Positions 40,606 through 52,897 of a stretch of 64,000 bases of DNA are shown piece after piece. The position numbers and the translations under genes were made by a program. Origin of the DNA: Dasypus novemcinctus (taxonomy: Eukaryota > Chordata > Mammalia > Cingulata > Dasypodidae); assembly GCF_030445035.2 (NCBI RefSeq), contig NC_080699.1, positions 1,674,001-1,738,000 of the forward strand, read 5' to 3'. Each line of letters opens with the position of its first letter. The stretch's first letter is position 1. The notes beneath the pieces were generated by a model. That model made no database searches. It saw nothing but the letters and a program-made list of their open reading frames with translations, and had not been told where the DNA came from.

Positions 40606-42714
40606 GGACTGAGCACGGCACGGCGGCTCCAAGTGGGTTTCGTGGGAGACAGAAGCAGGTTGGGGCCCAGCGCCGCCCCTCAGCAGCTGTGGGACCGGGA
40701 GACGCCCTGCCTCTCTCTGCTCTCATCCCCGTCTGTGACGTGGGCTGGAAACCGACGGAGGAGGCGAGGAGGCTCCGCGGCGGCCGGCGGCTACGGGAGC
40801 GGTACACGTGCCCAGGCGCACCTGCGCGGGGACGCACCACGCGCCAGGCTTCCCAGCACCGCCGGACTCCTCCGCCCCCACCTCGTCCATCGCCACCCGC
40901 GGCCCCCCCGCTACCGCTGCCTGTTGGAACAGGCTCCTCCTCTCTGTCCCGCCAGCCCCTCTGTCCACTCAGCCTTCTGGGACAGGCTGGCCTTGCCTGT
41001 CCATTATCCTGGTGGCCAGGAGGCCCTGCCGTCGGAAGGGTGCCAGCCTGCTGCCCTCAGGAAGTGCGCTGGGTGCTCGCCAGGGCAGGCTCCCGGGGGT
41101 TCAGGCTTGTGGGTGCGAGAAGTCCTAAATGCGCCCAAACTCACGTGGGTGCCGGGCAGGGCCGGGCAGGGCTGCCGTGGACGTCGCTGGTGGAGCCAGA
41201 GGCCCAGGGATCGAGGGACGCAGTCTTGTAGGAACAGAAGCCTGGACACTTGCAGACGCCAAGTGGTCACTCAGGCTCAGGGTCACCCACTGCGCTCCTC
41301 GTCCTCTCTCCTTCCCTCTCGCCCAGGGGTCAGCCCGTGGGCAGCCTGTGGCCAGCCTCAGCTGCCATCGGGGAGCCCCCAAGCCCCCACCCCTGCTGGC
41401 CTTCTCCGGGTTCCTGAAAGGTCAGGGGGGCCTTCTGGCTGGAGCTGGGCCGGCCGGCCAGCCCTGGTTGGGGCTAGCACGGAGGGGTGGCAGGGGGTCG
41501 TGCGGCAGACACGGCGTTAGGAGTCCCTGCGTGGGCGGCTGAAGACGAGGCAAGTGCGCGAGGCGCCCGGCGTCTGCGCCCTCAGGGCCGTCACTGCTCG
41601 GCAGGACGTCTGCGCACCGGCCACGCGCGGTTTGGGCGTGGAGACCCTGCGCGGGGTGGGACTTGGCGGACCTCACAAGGCCTGGCCGGCAGAAATCCTC
41701 AGACAGTGGCACAGGAGTTATTGAAGGAACTGCTGACAGAATTAAGAGGTCAGCAAGGTGTGGAGAAGCACCCAGAGACTGTCCGTGGCAGGAAGCTGTG
41801 GCCTTGAGGCTGACGGGGCCAGGGCGGTGCCAGGTGGGAGCTGGGACGAGAAACAGCCGGAGCCTGAGGCCTGGCAGCCGGGCTGGGGAAGGGGGTAAAC
41901 ACTCACGCTCCCCCCGCCATTGGCTGCCCCAGTCAGAAGCCCGAGGGCCGTGAGGGGCTCTGTAGGCACAGCAGGGCACAGGGGAGCGGGCAGGCACCTG
42001 GGGGGTGTGAGCGGCCTGGGCACACATGCCGGAGCAGAGAGGAGTGGGGCGGCGCGGGCAGTGCTGCAGGGGAGCATGGAGTGTGGACGGTGCGGCTGGG
42101 CAGGCATCGGCCTAATGTGGAGGGTAAGGAAGGTTCCAGAGGGAGGCTGGAGGAGTCAGGGGACCCGTGAGTATTCCCAGGAAGTGCCAGGGTGCCACTG
42201 AAGGCGTTGGAGAGCAGCGGCGTGTTCAAGAGAGCAGTTAGCAAGAGCAGCCTTCTCGGCCGTGTGTGAGGGCACCAGAGCCCCCGTGCACCCACGCTGT
42301 CTGATCGAAATCGCACCCTGTAATGCGACCGGCGTACGGAGCGACAGGCTGCCAGTCCAGCTGCCCTGAGTTCGTCTTCCTTGGTGTTGCCATCGCAGCC
42401 CTCGGGATCTGTGGCCGAGCCTCCCAAGGATTAGCAGAGCTGGGTGAATTACCCCAGCCTGGCACCGCCACGCCGACTTAGGTGCTGGCTCTCCAGTGTG
42501 GGTGCTCGGGCCTCCGGCGGGGGCGGCGCCGGGGGTGGCGGCTTGTGAGTGAAATTCCACCACCGAATTGTGTGTTGGAAAGTGGTATGTAAATTTTAGG
42601 GTGCATGTTACCAAAATACAAATTGAAAAAGCCAACAACTGTGCAACACGGAGAGTAAACAGCAGTGTCACCTGTGGACTTGAGTGAGAAGTAGCCTTGT
42701 AATAATATCATTCC

Positions 42715-42935
42715 ATCAGTAGGAGCAAAGCACCACACGGGTGCAAGATGTTACAACAGAACTGCATGTGGGGTGCCGAGGGGCCCCTGGGAGCTCCCAG
42801 CTCGAGTCTCCTGTAAACTTCCAGCTGCTCTGACAACAAAAAGGAAAATGCAAATTCCAGCTCCACCCAGACTTGATTCAATCTGGTGGGAAGCATGAGA
42901 ACCTGCATTTTGACGAGGTGATGCTACTACAAAGT
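42715..42935 (-). mobile_element. Possible MER5/MER20-like DNA transposon relic
   Basis: 'ggaaaatgcaaattccagc', 'gagaacctgcattttgacg' and 'aggtgatgctactac' resemble hAT-Charlie non-autonomous elements. Orientation and family are uncertain. Confidence 0.3.
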
Positions 42936-43032
42936 GAATTTTGCCAGTTTCCGACTTCAGGAGATGTCCTGTTTTTGTCTGTAGGGGCTGTCAGTTGTCA
43001 GTGTCTGACAACTAGAGACCCAAAAAAGGTCT

Positions 43033-43155
43033 AGTTGGGGGTTCCCAATCTAGAACGTTAGCTCACCTGGGGAACTTTGCCCTCAGAAATTCTGATTTAA
43101 TTGATCTGGGGTGAGGCCGCTGGGTGGGGAAGGCAGTGCTAAAGCTTCCAGTTGC
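43033..43155 (+). mobile_element. MER5A-like DNA transposon fragment
   Basis: 'gggggttcccaatctagaac', 'gctcacctggggaactttg', 'cagaaattctgatttaattg' and 'atctggggtgaggc' follow MER5A order (ttctcaaagtgtg ... cacctggggagctt ... cagattctgatt ... ctggggtggggc). Confidence 0.6.
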
Positions 43156-45059
43156 TTCCGACTTGCTCCCAGCATCGTGAATCTCTGATTAGTCTGAACT
43201 CAAAGGTGGAAACGTTCGCAGTGGTGACCTCTTGGATGAAAGTGACGTTCCTGGTTCTGTGCCACGAAGCCCACTGCAAACGCAAGCGGACTGTGGCGGG
43301 AAAGCAGCCTCCAGCGAGTGACGGGGAGGAAACCGGGAGACGGGCCGATGCCACCTGAGCAGGTGCTGCGCTTTTGGAAAGGTCTGGAAAGGGCGCCCAG
43401 AGCAGCCGCCACCGCGGCCCTGAGTGAGAGGTGGGCCGGGGTCGCCGGGGCATTTGTCTTCCCAGGGCCCTCCCTCAGGCCTCGCGTGCTTGCATTTCTT
43501 GCAGATTTAGACTTGGTTCATCTTTTGTTCTCCCTTTTAGTTTTTTCCCCAGTTTTTCAAGAAAAAGAAAAGCCTGAACCGGTAGGGGGAAGCCCTGTCG
43601 TCATTTCTTCGGTTCCGTGTCTCGTGGCGTAGCAGGGGGAGCCCTGTGGCCGCCTGTCTCTGTGTCCACAGCTCGTCCACCCCACACCAGCCACCTCCGG
43701 GGTGCACCCAGGCCGGGGCTGGGAAACCCTCACTTCTGAGGGCAAGAAGGAGCAGGGGGCTCACGGGTGGCCGGGGATGCAGAGACCTGCGCTTCTCGTT
43801 CCTTTAAAAAGGCCCTAATTCTTCTGAAGCTGTTTCTGTTCCCAAGAGGATGAGGCATGCTCTAGCAGTCCAGCCGGGAGGCTTGCTGTGGTTTCTCTCC
43901 CACGTGGTGGGCCTGTGAGTCCCTCCCTGGGAGCTGAGAGGTGCCCGTGGCCTCCACCGGCCCCTGCCGCCCGCCGGCCTCGTGGCGGCTGCTGAGCCCA
44001 CTGCCCGTGCCGGCACATGGGTTCTTCTAGATCTGCTCAGGCTGCTGCGTGGGGCTGACCCGAGGTCAGCTCTGAAGGGGGTGGCTGCCTGCCTGCCGCC
44101 GTGCGAGGGGACGGGGCTCTCCTGGCATGGGCAGGGGCCTGGGCCCCTCACGTCCCCGCCTCTGAGCGCCCCCGCGTCATGCTCACGCGGCAGAAACGGA
44201 AACAGAACCCTCTCTCCACCTCGTCCTGTCGTTCAGCTTGTTGAAAAGGAAAGCAGATCCCAGAGGAAACGGGTTCTTTGGGCCCACAGAGCCAGGCCTC
44301 GCTGGGCCCGTCGGGGCCGCCCCTGCCTGTGCCGAGCTGTCCTCGGCCCCCCGTTCTCCCCGGGAAGGAAACGCCGCCCTTCCCCGGTGAGTCATCGGAA
44401 GCTCGGGTAGTGCCGTTCGCGCTCCTCCTCTCCACCGCCTCCGCGCTGCTGCGGCTCCAGAAGCGGGACAGGCCGGGGGGACGTGCAGCTGCGGTGCTGT
44501 CCTCTGGTCAGCCTGCCTGACCCAGCTCCACCCGGGAGCGGTGGCTCGCTGCCCGGCTCCTCCCCGTCTCCTGGGTTCCTGACATGCACCTCCACCTGCT
44601 CCTGCCCCTGCCCCTGCCCCTGCACCTGCAGGGCTCAGCCTCCTCTGCCCAGCAGGCCCGTCAGCCCCCAGGCCCTGAGCTCAGCCTGCAGTGGCAGGGC
44701 CGCCCGCACTTCCTGCCTAGCCCTTCCAGCCCACTCTTTCTCCGTCCCTGTCCCTGAGCTGCACGTCATTGCTGGGGGTGAAACCAGTAGGAGAACTAAA
44801 GCCCTGGCCAGAGCCGCGCTGGCGCCGCCCCATCCCTCCTGGCCTCAGCTGCCTTGACTTCCTCTCCTGAGAATTCCCTGGAGCTGCCAGCCCTTCCCGC
44901 TTCCCTTCCCTGCGACCCCGCCTCCCTGAGAAGCTCCAGCTCCTGCTCGGCCCCACGTTCCACGGCTGCCTGATGTCCCATGTCCCAGGCCTATTTCCCT
45001 AAATAGATAAGGGGGCTCCTGATCCAAGGCCTATTTTGAGGCCTTTAAAAATGCTGGTG

Positions 45060-45340
45060 GCTAAGCAGCTGCAGGGCTGGACTTCTGGAGTTCAAACCCT
45101 GGTTCTACCACTTCCTAACCATGTGACCTCCGTTTGCTCACCTACCCGAGTTACGTGGTGTGCCTCAGTTTACTCACCTATGAGTTGTGCTCTGCCACTT
45201 ACTGATTTAATACATGTGCCGCTCGTAGAATCCTGGCCTACGGGGTCACTAAATGGTGGTGTAAGCTGCCGCAGCAGTGCCTGTACGTCCTCCCCCGACC
45301 CTAGGCACATAAAATCATGCTTGGTAAATGCTGATGAATG
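45060..45340 (+). repeat. MIR SINE
   Basis: 'ctggagttcaaaccctggtt', 'ctaccacttcctaaccatg', 'tgacctccgtttgctcacc' and 'cctcagtttactcacc' give the MIR order twice over, suggesting two overlapping or rearranged copies. The right end is unclear. Confidence 0.6.
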
Positions 45341-46309
45341 GGTGGCTGTTACTCTCCCGCTCTCCTGTTCAATTTTCTGTCCTCCTCTTCTCTTGCATGC
45401 ATTTTAGCACAAAAATTGGAAGTCTCCCTTCATTTAACTCTCAAGCAAAACAGAAACACCCTGGGCTTAAATCGTTTGACTGTCTAGTATTAGGAAACAG
45501 AGCATCTCGCTGAGGGAGAACTTTCTGGGCACTAAATTTGAAAAGGAATCTATTAAAAGATAATTTATGGGACAGGATGCTGGGGGAGGGGAGGGCTCCT
45601 TCTAAAATCTACTTAATGGTGTTGAGATTAAGAAAAGGAAGTTCCATTAAATACAGGAACTGTATCAAATTACATTTCAGTCCAGAGGACTGGGGGGCGG
45701 GTGATTAATCAGAGCCCTGCCCCACCTCAGCACCTGGAAACGGGCATAGGAGCAAGACTGGACAGAGTCAGCTGGCCCTGCCCTGGCGGCCGGGGCCACT
45801 GCGGCACAGCGTTGGGGCTGGCAGTGCCGGCAGGTGGGCAGGGGTGACCCTGGCTCTGTCATCTGAAATGGCCTCTTACATCATCGGTGTATTTTTGTCT
45901 TTAGGGAGCAGTGTGGTTGGCAATTTACCATAATCGCAGTAGCCAGATCATTCAGCTAGGCCCGCAGAGGGCATGGAAAAGTACGTCTGCCCTTTCAGCG
46001 ACCGTGGATGGGGGAATGCGGGAAACTGTTTACTCGGATACGGTCACCGTCTCAGCCCCGCGCCGCGGGCCGGCAGGTGCTTTCCTTAAACACGCCCACA
46101 CTTCGCGGCCCCTCGGAACCTGCGTGGCGGCTTTGTAGAGCTGGCCGTGCAGGTGAGGCCGGGCGAGCCTTCACTGGGACGTGGCAGGTGGTGCTTTGAC
46201 AGAGGCCATCAGACACAGCCGTCTTGCCACAGGGTCACAGTTAGAAACCGTTCAAGGACGGACACACGGGGCTCCCGCCGTGGGGCTGTTGGGGAGAAGG
46301 CGGTTGTCA

Positions 46310-47185
46310 ACGTGGGTCTACAAGTGTCTGTTCAAGGCTCTGCTTTCAGTTTTGTGGGCACACACCGAGGAGCGGTGCTGCTGGGTCAGCTTCCTGAGGA
46401 GCCCCCAAACTGACCTCCGAGCGGCCGCCCCGTTACAGCCACCCACCATGTGGACGGGTCCCCGGGTCTGCCTCCTCACCAGCCCTTGTTGTTTTCTGGG
46501 TGTTTTTGGCTGCGTCTGTTAACGGCATTCCTTGTGGGTATACAGTAGTAGCTCACTGTGGGTTTGGTTTTGGTTTCCCTGTGACCAGTGGGGCTGAGCA
46601 TCTTTTCATGTGCTTCTTGGCATTTGTATCTCGTCTTTGGAGAAACGTCTCTCCAAGTCCTTTGCCATTCATTCATTCATTTATTTTTAACTTTGTTACA
46701 ATTGCTGAAATATTAGTATTGTAATTATATTAACTAGAGTCCTAGTTTACATTAGAGTTTAGTTTTTGGGTTGTACAATTCTATTCTGGTAATGCATATA
46801 CAACCTAAAATTAATCATTCTAGCCACTTTCAATTATACAAGTCAGTGGTGTTAAAAAACATTCACAATGTACTTTGCCCATTTTTAAGTTGGGTTATTT
46901 GCCTTTTTGTTGTTGAATTGTAGCAGTTCTTTTTATATTCTGGATATTAACCCCCTATCAGATACAGTGTTAACAGTGATTTTCTCCCATTTTGTAGGTT
47001 GTCTTTTCACGTTCTCGATAATGTCCTTCTACACACAAGGGTTTCTTATTTTGAAGACGTGCATTCGTTTATTTTTTCTTTAGTTGCTCATGCTTTAGTT
47101 GTCGTATGTAAGGAATTGCTGCCAAATCCAAGGTTAGGAAGGTTTTGGTCAAATCTGAATTTTAGCTTGGCCTGTAAACATCTAG
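46310..47185 (-). mobile_element. LINE-1, antisense, with a second L1 tail nested in it
   Basis: Landmarks of reversed L1: 'gctgagcatcttttcatgtg', 'tatctcgtctttggagaaac', 'caagtcctttgccatt', then after an interruption 'tttgcccatttttaagttgg', 'tttttgttgttgaattgtag', 'gatattaaccccctatcag' and 'gttgtcttttcacgttctc'. Between about 46680 and 46872 lies a foreign segment resembling a reversed L1 3' UTR ('tagccactttcaattatac', 'cattcacaatgtactttg'), with CTTTGCC on both sides, so one L1 has been hit by another. Confidence 0.75.
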
Positions 47186-47743
47186 AAACAGACGCAGGCG
47201 ACGCAGGCGCCCGTTGGCTTCAGCGCCGTGACTGGAGTTGACTGTTTTCACCTCTCCCCCAGGGTGAGAGCATGCCCTGAGAATGAGCTCCGTGCACCGG
47301 ACCGGCCGTGGCCGCTGCCCTGCCCTGCGGGTTCTGTGGCCTGCTGCCACCTACTCTTCCTTGTTTTCCCCCTTCTCGTTTGAGCCCCATGGAAAGAGTG
47401 TGAAATCCATACACCCAAAGCAGAAAAATGAACAGCACAGGGTGGGGGAGGCAGTACTGCAGAGCAGCAGTGGGGTTCACCTGGGGGGTGACATAGGGAA
47501 CAGCCTGTCGAGGACTTCAAACCCCAGGACTGAGGGTTGTTGATGATAAACTTGTGTGCACGAGAGAGCCAGGCCCTTCCAAAGCCTAAGCAGCAGAGAG
47601 GGCAGAGGGAAGGGGTCTAAGTTTAAGGAGCAGAAAGGGCGGAGAGAAGGGGTTTGAGCCTCCGGAGCAGAAGGCTCCTGGGAGGCTGGCCTGGCCCAGG
47701 GCTGGCGCGCCGTGCCCTGCTCACCTCTCCCTCTCTCTTTCAG

Positions 47744-48937
47744 ATCGACGACCCCAGCAGCAGCCTGGACGAGGCGGTGGACGAAGACGCGGCCCTGGCC
47801 TCCGTGCGCGGCCTGGGCGGCCGGCAGGCGCTGAGTGCGGACTTCCTGGGCTCCAAGTACGAGGCCGGGCAGCTCTACCCGTTCTCCCTGGGCAGCGACC
47901 CGCAGGAGGCTGCCTTCACGCTGACCAACGCCGCGCCCATGCCGCAGGCCTTCCGGGAGCGCTGGCACGGCAGCCTCGGCAGCCTGGTGGAGCGGGCCCT
48001 GGCCCCCCAGTGCGGCGGCGGGGAGGACCTGTACATGCTGGCGGGCGCCGTGCCCTCGGGCCGCAGCCTCGGGGACAGGGTGGCTGTCCCCGAGTTCGTC
48101 TGGCTGGCGGCCTGCTGCGCCGTGCCCGGAGGCTGGGCCATGGGCTTTGTCGAGCACCCGCGGGAGGGCGCCGTGCTGGAGGACGTGATGGTGAGGGAGC
48201 TCGAGAAGCTTCTGCCGTACGACGTGCAGCTGTTCCAGGACAACTGCGGGGAGGCGCAGCAGGACACGGAGAAGATGCAGAAGATCCTGGAGGTGGTCAA
48301 CCAGATCCAGGCTGAGGAGCGGGCGCTGCTGCCGGGCGCGCCCCCTGGCCCCCTTCCCAGTGTGGGCCGCAGGGGTGGGCCGCCCCCCGAGGCGCCCGCG
48401 GAGGGCCGCGGCCTCCTGGAAAGGCTGGCGGGCGCCGTGGCTGCCCCCGTCGTCAGGCTCCTCCAGCTTGCCTGCCGCCTCGCGGTTGGGCTCCTGCAGG
48501 CCGTGGGCTACCTCCTGTGGTGGGCGGCCCAGCAGCTGGCCAGCGGCCTGGGCAGCGGCCTCCACCGCCTGGGCGCGGCCGGCATCTCGTACCTCCTGGC
48601 CATTGGTGAGGAGCTGGTGGGCGTGCCCTGGAAGGCGCTCAAGGTCATGGCCAGGGTCCTCAGGGCCGTGCTGCGCATCCTGTGCTGCCTGCTGAAGGCC
48701 ACCTGCCGTGTCCTGAGCCTCCCGGTCCACGTCCTGGTGGACGTGGCTGCGTTCCCCGTGCACACCGTGGGCGCCATCCCAGCCGTGTGCAGGGATGTGG
48801 CGGCGGGCCTCGGCGGCGCCGCCGCGCTGCTGCTGGACGCCACCTTGGGCACTGTGGCCGGCCTGCTCCAGGTCGTTTTTGGTGTCTGCCAGCGGATTGG
48901 CTACAAGGTTGCTTTTGACAACTCCGGAGAGTTCTAG
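47744..48937 (+). CDS. ENDOD1: ENDOD1 exon 2 (nuclease-like domain and hydrophobic C-terminus)
   Basis: Terminal coding exon, phase 0, residues 101-497 plus TAG. It opens with IDDPSSSLDEAV and closes with GYKVAFDNSGEF, matching human ENDOD1 almost residue for residue at both ends as I recall it. The nuclease-fold core is visible as GQLYPF (residues 142-147) and FTLTNAAPM (158-166), the counterparts of the DRGHL and T..LSN..PQ motifs of DNA/RNA non-specific endonucleases. The catalytic His position is Gln143, as it is in human ENDOD1 to my recollection. Then PEFVWLAACCAVPGG and a conserved CGE..QDTEKMQKILEVVNQIQ segment. From about residue 323 a long series of hydrophobic helices (LLQAVGYLLWW, LLRILCCLLKA, LLQVVFGV) suggests membrane association. 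The frame is intact. Confidence 0.96.
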   Translation: MDDPSSSLDEAVDEDAALASVRGLGGRQALSADFLGSKYEAGQLYPFSLGSDPQEAAFTLTNAAPMPQAFRERWHGSLGSLVERALAPQCGGGEDLYMLAGAVPSGRSLGDRVAVPEFVWLAACCAVPGGWAMGFVEHPREGAVLEDVMVRELEKLLPYDVQLFQDNCGEAQQDTEKMQKILEVVNQIQAEERALLPGAPPGPLPSVGRRGGPPPEAPAEGRGLLERLAGAVAAPVVRLLQLACRLAVGLLQAVGYLLWWAAQQLASGLGSGLHRLGAAGISYLLAIGEELVGVPWKALKVMARVLRAVLRILCCLLKATCRVLSLPVHVLVDVAAFPVHTVGAIPAVCRDVAAGLGGAAALLLDATLGTVAGLLQVVFGVCQRIGYKVAFDNSGEF

Positions 48938-49802
48938 AGCTCAGAAGGCCAATGGGGTCCAGCCACAGCGAGGCGATGGTCCTGGCAGGGGCGCTGGCAC
49001 ACTTGGTCTCGGTGACGGGCTCCTGTGCTGTCAGCTGCCGTTTCATTCTGGCCTTTGGTGGGGCGTCTGCCTGCTTCGGCAAAGAAGAGGTGCAGTTTAG
49101 ACTGAAATGGAGATTACCTGGGGTGACTGCTGGGTACCCCAGGGGCGTGCCGACCCCGAGCATTGGCTCTGATGTGGACCGCCGCCTCCCATTCCTGGTG
49201 CTCGTTGGGGATCGTTCACACCACAGGAGAGGGAGGCGGGCGGCACACCTGCGAGCACAGGCTCCTGGGGCAAGGCCAGTGGCGCCTTGGTCCTCCCGTT
49301 ACTCTCAGACAAAGGCAAAACCGAAACAGACATCCTTGGCTTCTCCCTTGGCCAGCGCGGCCGGCCTCGGTGACGTGCAGGCGCCGCCTCCCCGCTGAGC
49401 TGACTTCCTTGGCTGTATCCCTTTGCTTTCCAGGGTTCTCAAAGACCTGTGAGGGTTTCTTTTTGTTTTCCATGTTGAACTTTGCTGCTTTTTTCTTTTG
49501 GGTAATGGTGTCTTGTCCCCTGAAAAGAGTAGTAACAATCATCTCAGGTGTAAGGTCGAGAACGGAAGGGTATGCGCCCCACTCTGAGACGGGGTCTTCA
49601 GCCGAGCTTGGGTTAACCTGGTTGTAGTAAATCCTGCTGACAAGGCTGAGCTCAAACCTACATGTTACATTAACATGAAGTTTCGTATTCCTCAACACGC
49701 TAGATCGATCTTATGCATCAAACAAGCACCCACTACGCTGCTTTCTGTCCATAAGTGAATATTTTGGTAAAAATATATATAGAAAAAACCCACAAAAATA
49801 AA
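48938..49802 (+). other. ENDOD1 3' UTR with candidate polyadenylation signal
   Basis: After the TAG at 48935-48937 there is non-coding sequence that becomes AT-rich toward an AATAAA at 49797-49802. I recall a longer 3' UTR for human ENDOD1, so this may be a proximal site, with others further on not resolved by reading. Confidence 0.45.
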
Positions 49803-52800
49803 AACTGCTTCAGCCACCTCAAATACATACAAATGTACTTTTTTAAGAATTATCTCTTAGGAAATTATTTTTAGAGTGTGTTCAAGGTTGGAAAACCCAG
49901 CGTTCCCACGAATACAAGTCCAGTTTCACGGTCAAGCCCACGTTTGGTGACGCGCTTGCCATCATAACCTTGCACTAGAAACGGCAGCAGGAGGGGGCGG
50001 CATCTCCGCGTCCTCTGCCTTCCGCGGCTGGGACGGAATTGCCCGGGTTTTTCTGAGTGCTCTGCTGGTAGTGGTGTGGCTCACCTTGGGGGTGCAGGCC
50101 AGCGGTCACCCGAGAGTTAGGTGCAGACAAGAGGGTCGGAAAGGGCAGCACGTCCACAGGGGATGACGCGCCAGCCGTCTGCACCGGGTGGGTCGATGGA
50201 AGATGCGATCGTCGCAGGGGCTGCGGGCTGCAGAACGATCGTGGGTGGCACCGAGGCAGGACGGCGGCCAGCAAGGGGCCACCCATGGCTTAGGGCAGAG
50301 TGGGGCTTGGCCACCGTAGGGAGGGGCACGGTGCTTGTCTCGGTGTTGTGGTCTTTTCCCACCACCTCTGTGGGTGAGTGAGTCTTGTCTCCGTTCCAGC
50401 GGCGTGCGGTCAGTGGCAGGGCGAGGCTCGCCTTGGTACCGAGGGGTCAGGAATCCCGCTGGGTGGAAGAAGGGAAAGCTGAGATGTGACCTTGGAGACG
50501 GTCTGGCCAATCCCCGGTTTGATAAAGGAGCCTGAGGCAGGAGGCAGCAGGCTTGCACTCGGCTCGTGTCTTGAGGGCAGATCTGGTCTTCACATGTGTC
50601 CTGTCACATGTGGGATTCAGACGTGGCACATGTGCTGTACTCACCTGCCTCGCTGGACCCGGCAGGACCTTCTGGTCCAGTGTCCAGGCCCTGACTGCTT
50701 GGTTGGACTGGGGGTGTGTGCTGACCCCTGGGATCCGTGTGCAGTTGGAAAGGCCCGGATTGGACGTCCGTGGCAGCCTGAGCCCCCGGCACCAGGCAGG
50801 ACGGGGCGTCCTGGCTGTGCCCGTGGAGAGCCCTTGGGAGCTCTCCTTGCACTCAGCTCATCAGTCTCTGTTCCTTCTCACGTGGCCTTGTTTGAAGTCT
50901 GGGAAGAGCTAATTAGGCAAAAAAGCCCTGAAGGCCTGGGCTCTGGGTGACCCGTGCTGGCCGAGCCCCTGGCCCCCCGGGACGGCTGCGCTAGGCCCAA
51001 AGTCCCCAGGTGGCTGCCGTGCCGGCCTCGGCCTGGGAGCCGTTGGGGCTCTGAGGAGGGAGTCGAGCCTGACCCCCACGTCCGGGTGCAGGCTCGAGCC
51101 GAGGCTCCGTCAGGCTCTCAGGCTGGGCAGCAAGGCGGCGGGTCACCACGAGGGGCTGGTGTTTCCTCGGGGCCAGCCACACCTTTGCGCCTTCCTCGCG
51201 CCTTCCCCTCAGCGTTAGCACTTCTAAAAGCGCCTGGGGCCGGGAGGGAGCCCGGACGCGCTCGCCCGATACCGAGGCCACCACGATGAGCGGGGCCCTG
51301 CCTGAGGAGCTCAGCTCTAGAGGGAAGCATGCGGCACGACAGCATGGCGCGACAGCATGGCGTGACAGCGTGGCATGACCGGGTCACTAGCTGCTCACAG
51401 GCCGCGCTGCCGGAGGTCCTAGCGCAGGCAGCAAAACGCCGGGCTCAGGCGACAGCGGGTGTGGCCTCGGTGCTCTGTGCGCTGCCCGCGCCCTGCAGCC
51501 CCCTGGGGAAGCCCTGCTGACGGCCCCGAGCACGTCTGTGAAATGTCCACAAGAGCAGGGCTGGCGAGGCCGGCAGGAGGTGTGGGTTCAGCTTGATTTC
51601 CATCGTCCCAGCTTCTTCTCCATCTGCCTTAACTCAGACAGTAAGTTCCCAGGCCCAGCTGGCTTCTGTTTGTTGTTTTAAACTTGGAGTCACCGTGAGA
51701 AAACAGAGAGGGCCTGAGCAGCAGACCAGGCTTTAGAGCAACTCCTTAATGTTGTTTCTCTGACGGGCTTTCTTCTTAGGGCGTGAAGAGTTTGTGAGAT
51801 GCCCTTTAGGAGAAAGGCCAGCGGCCTTTGCTTCACTGACCCGGACTCGCAGAGAAAACCGCAGGAAGACTCCTGTCTGCTCTGCTCAGGAGGCCCCCAG
51901 CGCCGGGCAGGGTGCGCAGGCCTGGCCCTGGTGCTGCGGGAGCGGAAGCGCCGCGCTCGCCGCCTGCCCGCGTGGGCAGGGCCCGGGCTGTCCGTGCCGA
52001 GCTCGGCCTTCCCTGAGCTCCTCGCACAGTGCGTGTTTTCAGCGTCTGTGCAGTGAGCGCTGCGGTGCGGGCCGCTCAGCTTCCACGAGTGGGCTCTCGG
52101 CCTCCTCGCCGTCGATAGCGGGAATTGTCCCCGTTTCCTGGGCTGAGTTTTGGCAGGCATGGTCCAACCCTTTGGGCTTAAATTCCAGCAGGGCCAGGCC
52201 TGCGCACCCCTTGTCGCTGACTGCCTTCGGCGGAGGCGGAGGGGTGTCAGGACGGGCCCAGAGCGGGTGCCGGGTCGCTCTGTCCTGCTGCAGGACCCCG
52301 GCCGCGAGAGGCTCTGGGCTTCACGACGAGCACCGCGTGGTCTCAGGCAGGTCCCCGCCGAGCCTCGGCCTCCTTGTCTGTGAACGGGGCTAATCGCCCC
52401 AGCCCCGGAGGCTGCTGGGAGAAGGAAACGCTTTCGCCAGGTCTGCACGGCGCAGAGTTCGCCGGCGTTGATGTGGTTAAACTTGTGATGAAATACGCGT
52501 GTCGTGGGTGAAGTTCACTGGGTCCCCCTGAGCCGGACGAGGCTCGATGCAGGCCGGCAGGATGCCTGCCGCGCTCTGAGGTGAGGTCCAGTGGGCACGC
52601 AGGACGCGGGGCGCTCAGCGGGGAAGCGGGCGAGCGCTGGGCTGGGACCGGAGGGTGTCAGGGGGAGGAGCTCGGCCCGTCCCCACCCTCTGTGGGGGGG
52701 GTGACCTTCCTCCTGCTGCTGTGGAAGGAAACGTCCCCTCCTTTCCCCACCGCGCTGGGCCCTGACCACTACACCCCCCTCTCCAAACAGATTCGTGCCC

Positions 52801-52884
52801 CAGGCACTGAATCACCGGGAAGAGGGTGAGTGGGACAGCGGGCATGTGCGTCTTAGCTGCTGAGAAGGAGGATGGCTCCCCTCT
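49803..52884. other. Intergenic DNA downstream of ENDOD1, no gene seen
   Basis: Mixed composition, partly GC-rich. It may contain more ENDOD1 3' UTR in its first part. No further exon, array or named repeat was recognised. A short run of GACAGCATGGC-like units at 51338-51375 is a minor local repeat. Confidence 0.4.
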
Positions 52885-52897
52885 AAATGAACCGCCA

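Larger units (their letters stand above)
29343..47743 (+). other. ENDOD1 intron 1
   Basis: An 18.4 kb phase-0 intron with donor GTAAGC at 29343 and acceptor CTCTCTCTTTCAG ending at 47743. It holds the 22-bp and 78-bp minisatellites, one DAS-type SINE, an L2 split by an L1 tail, MIR relics and an antisense L1 block. Between these are long GC-rich stretches (about 29.6-32.4, 37.1-39.8 and 40.6-42.5 kb) in which I found no additional exon. Confidence 0.85.

Noticed and set aside
39610-40616. Repetitive open frames over the 78-bp array in ENDOD1 intron 1
   Set aside because: The unit length is a multiple of three and stop-free in several frames on both strands. It lies inside an intron, with no splice sites joining it to ENDOD1.
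47477-48763. Long minus-strand open frame opposite ENDOD1 exon 2
   Set aside because: Same reason: an antisense shadow of a GC-rich conserved exon. The sense strand has clear ENDOD1 homology.
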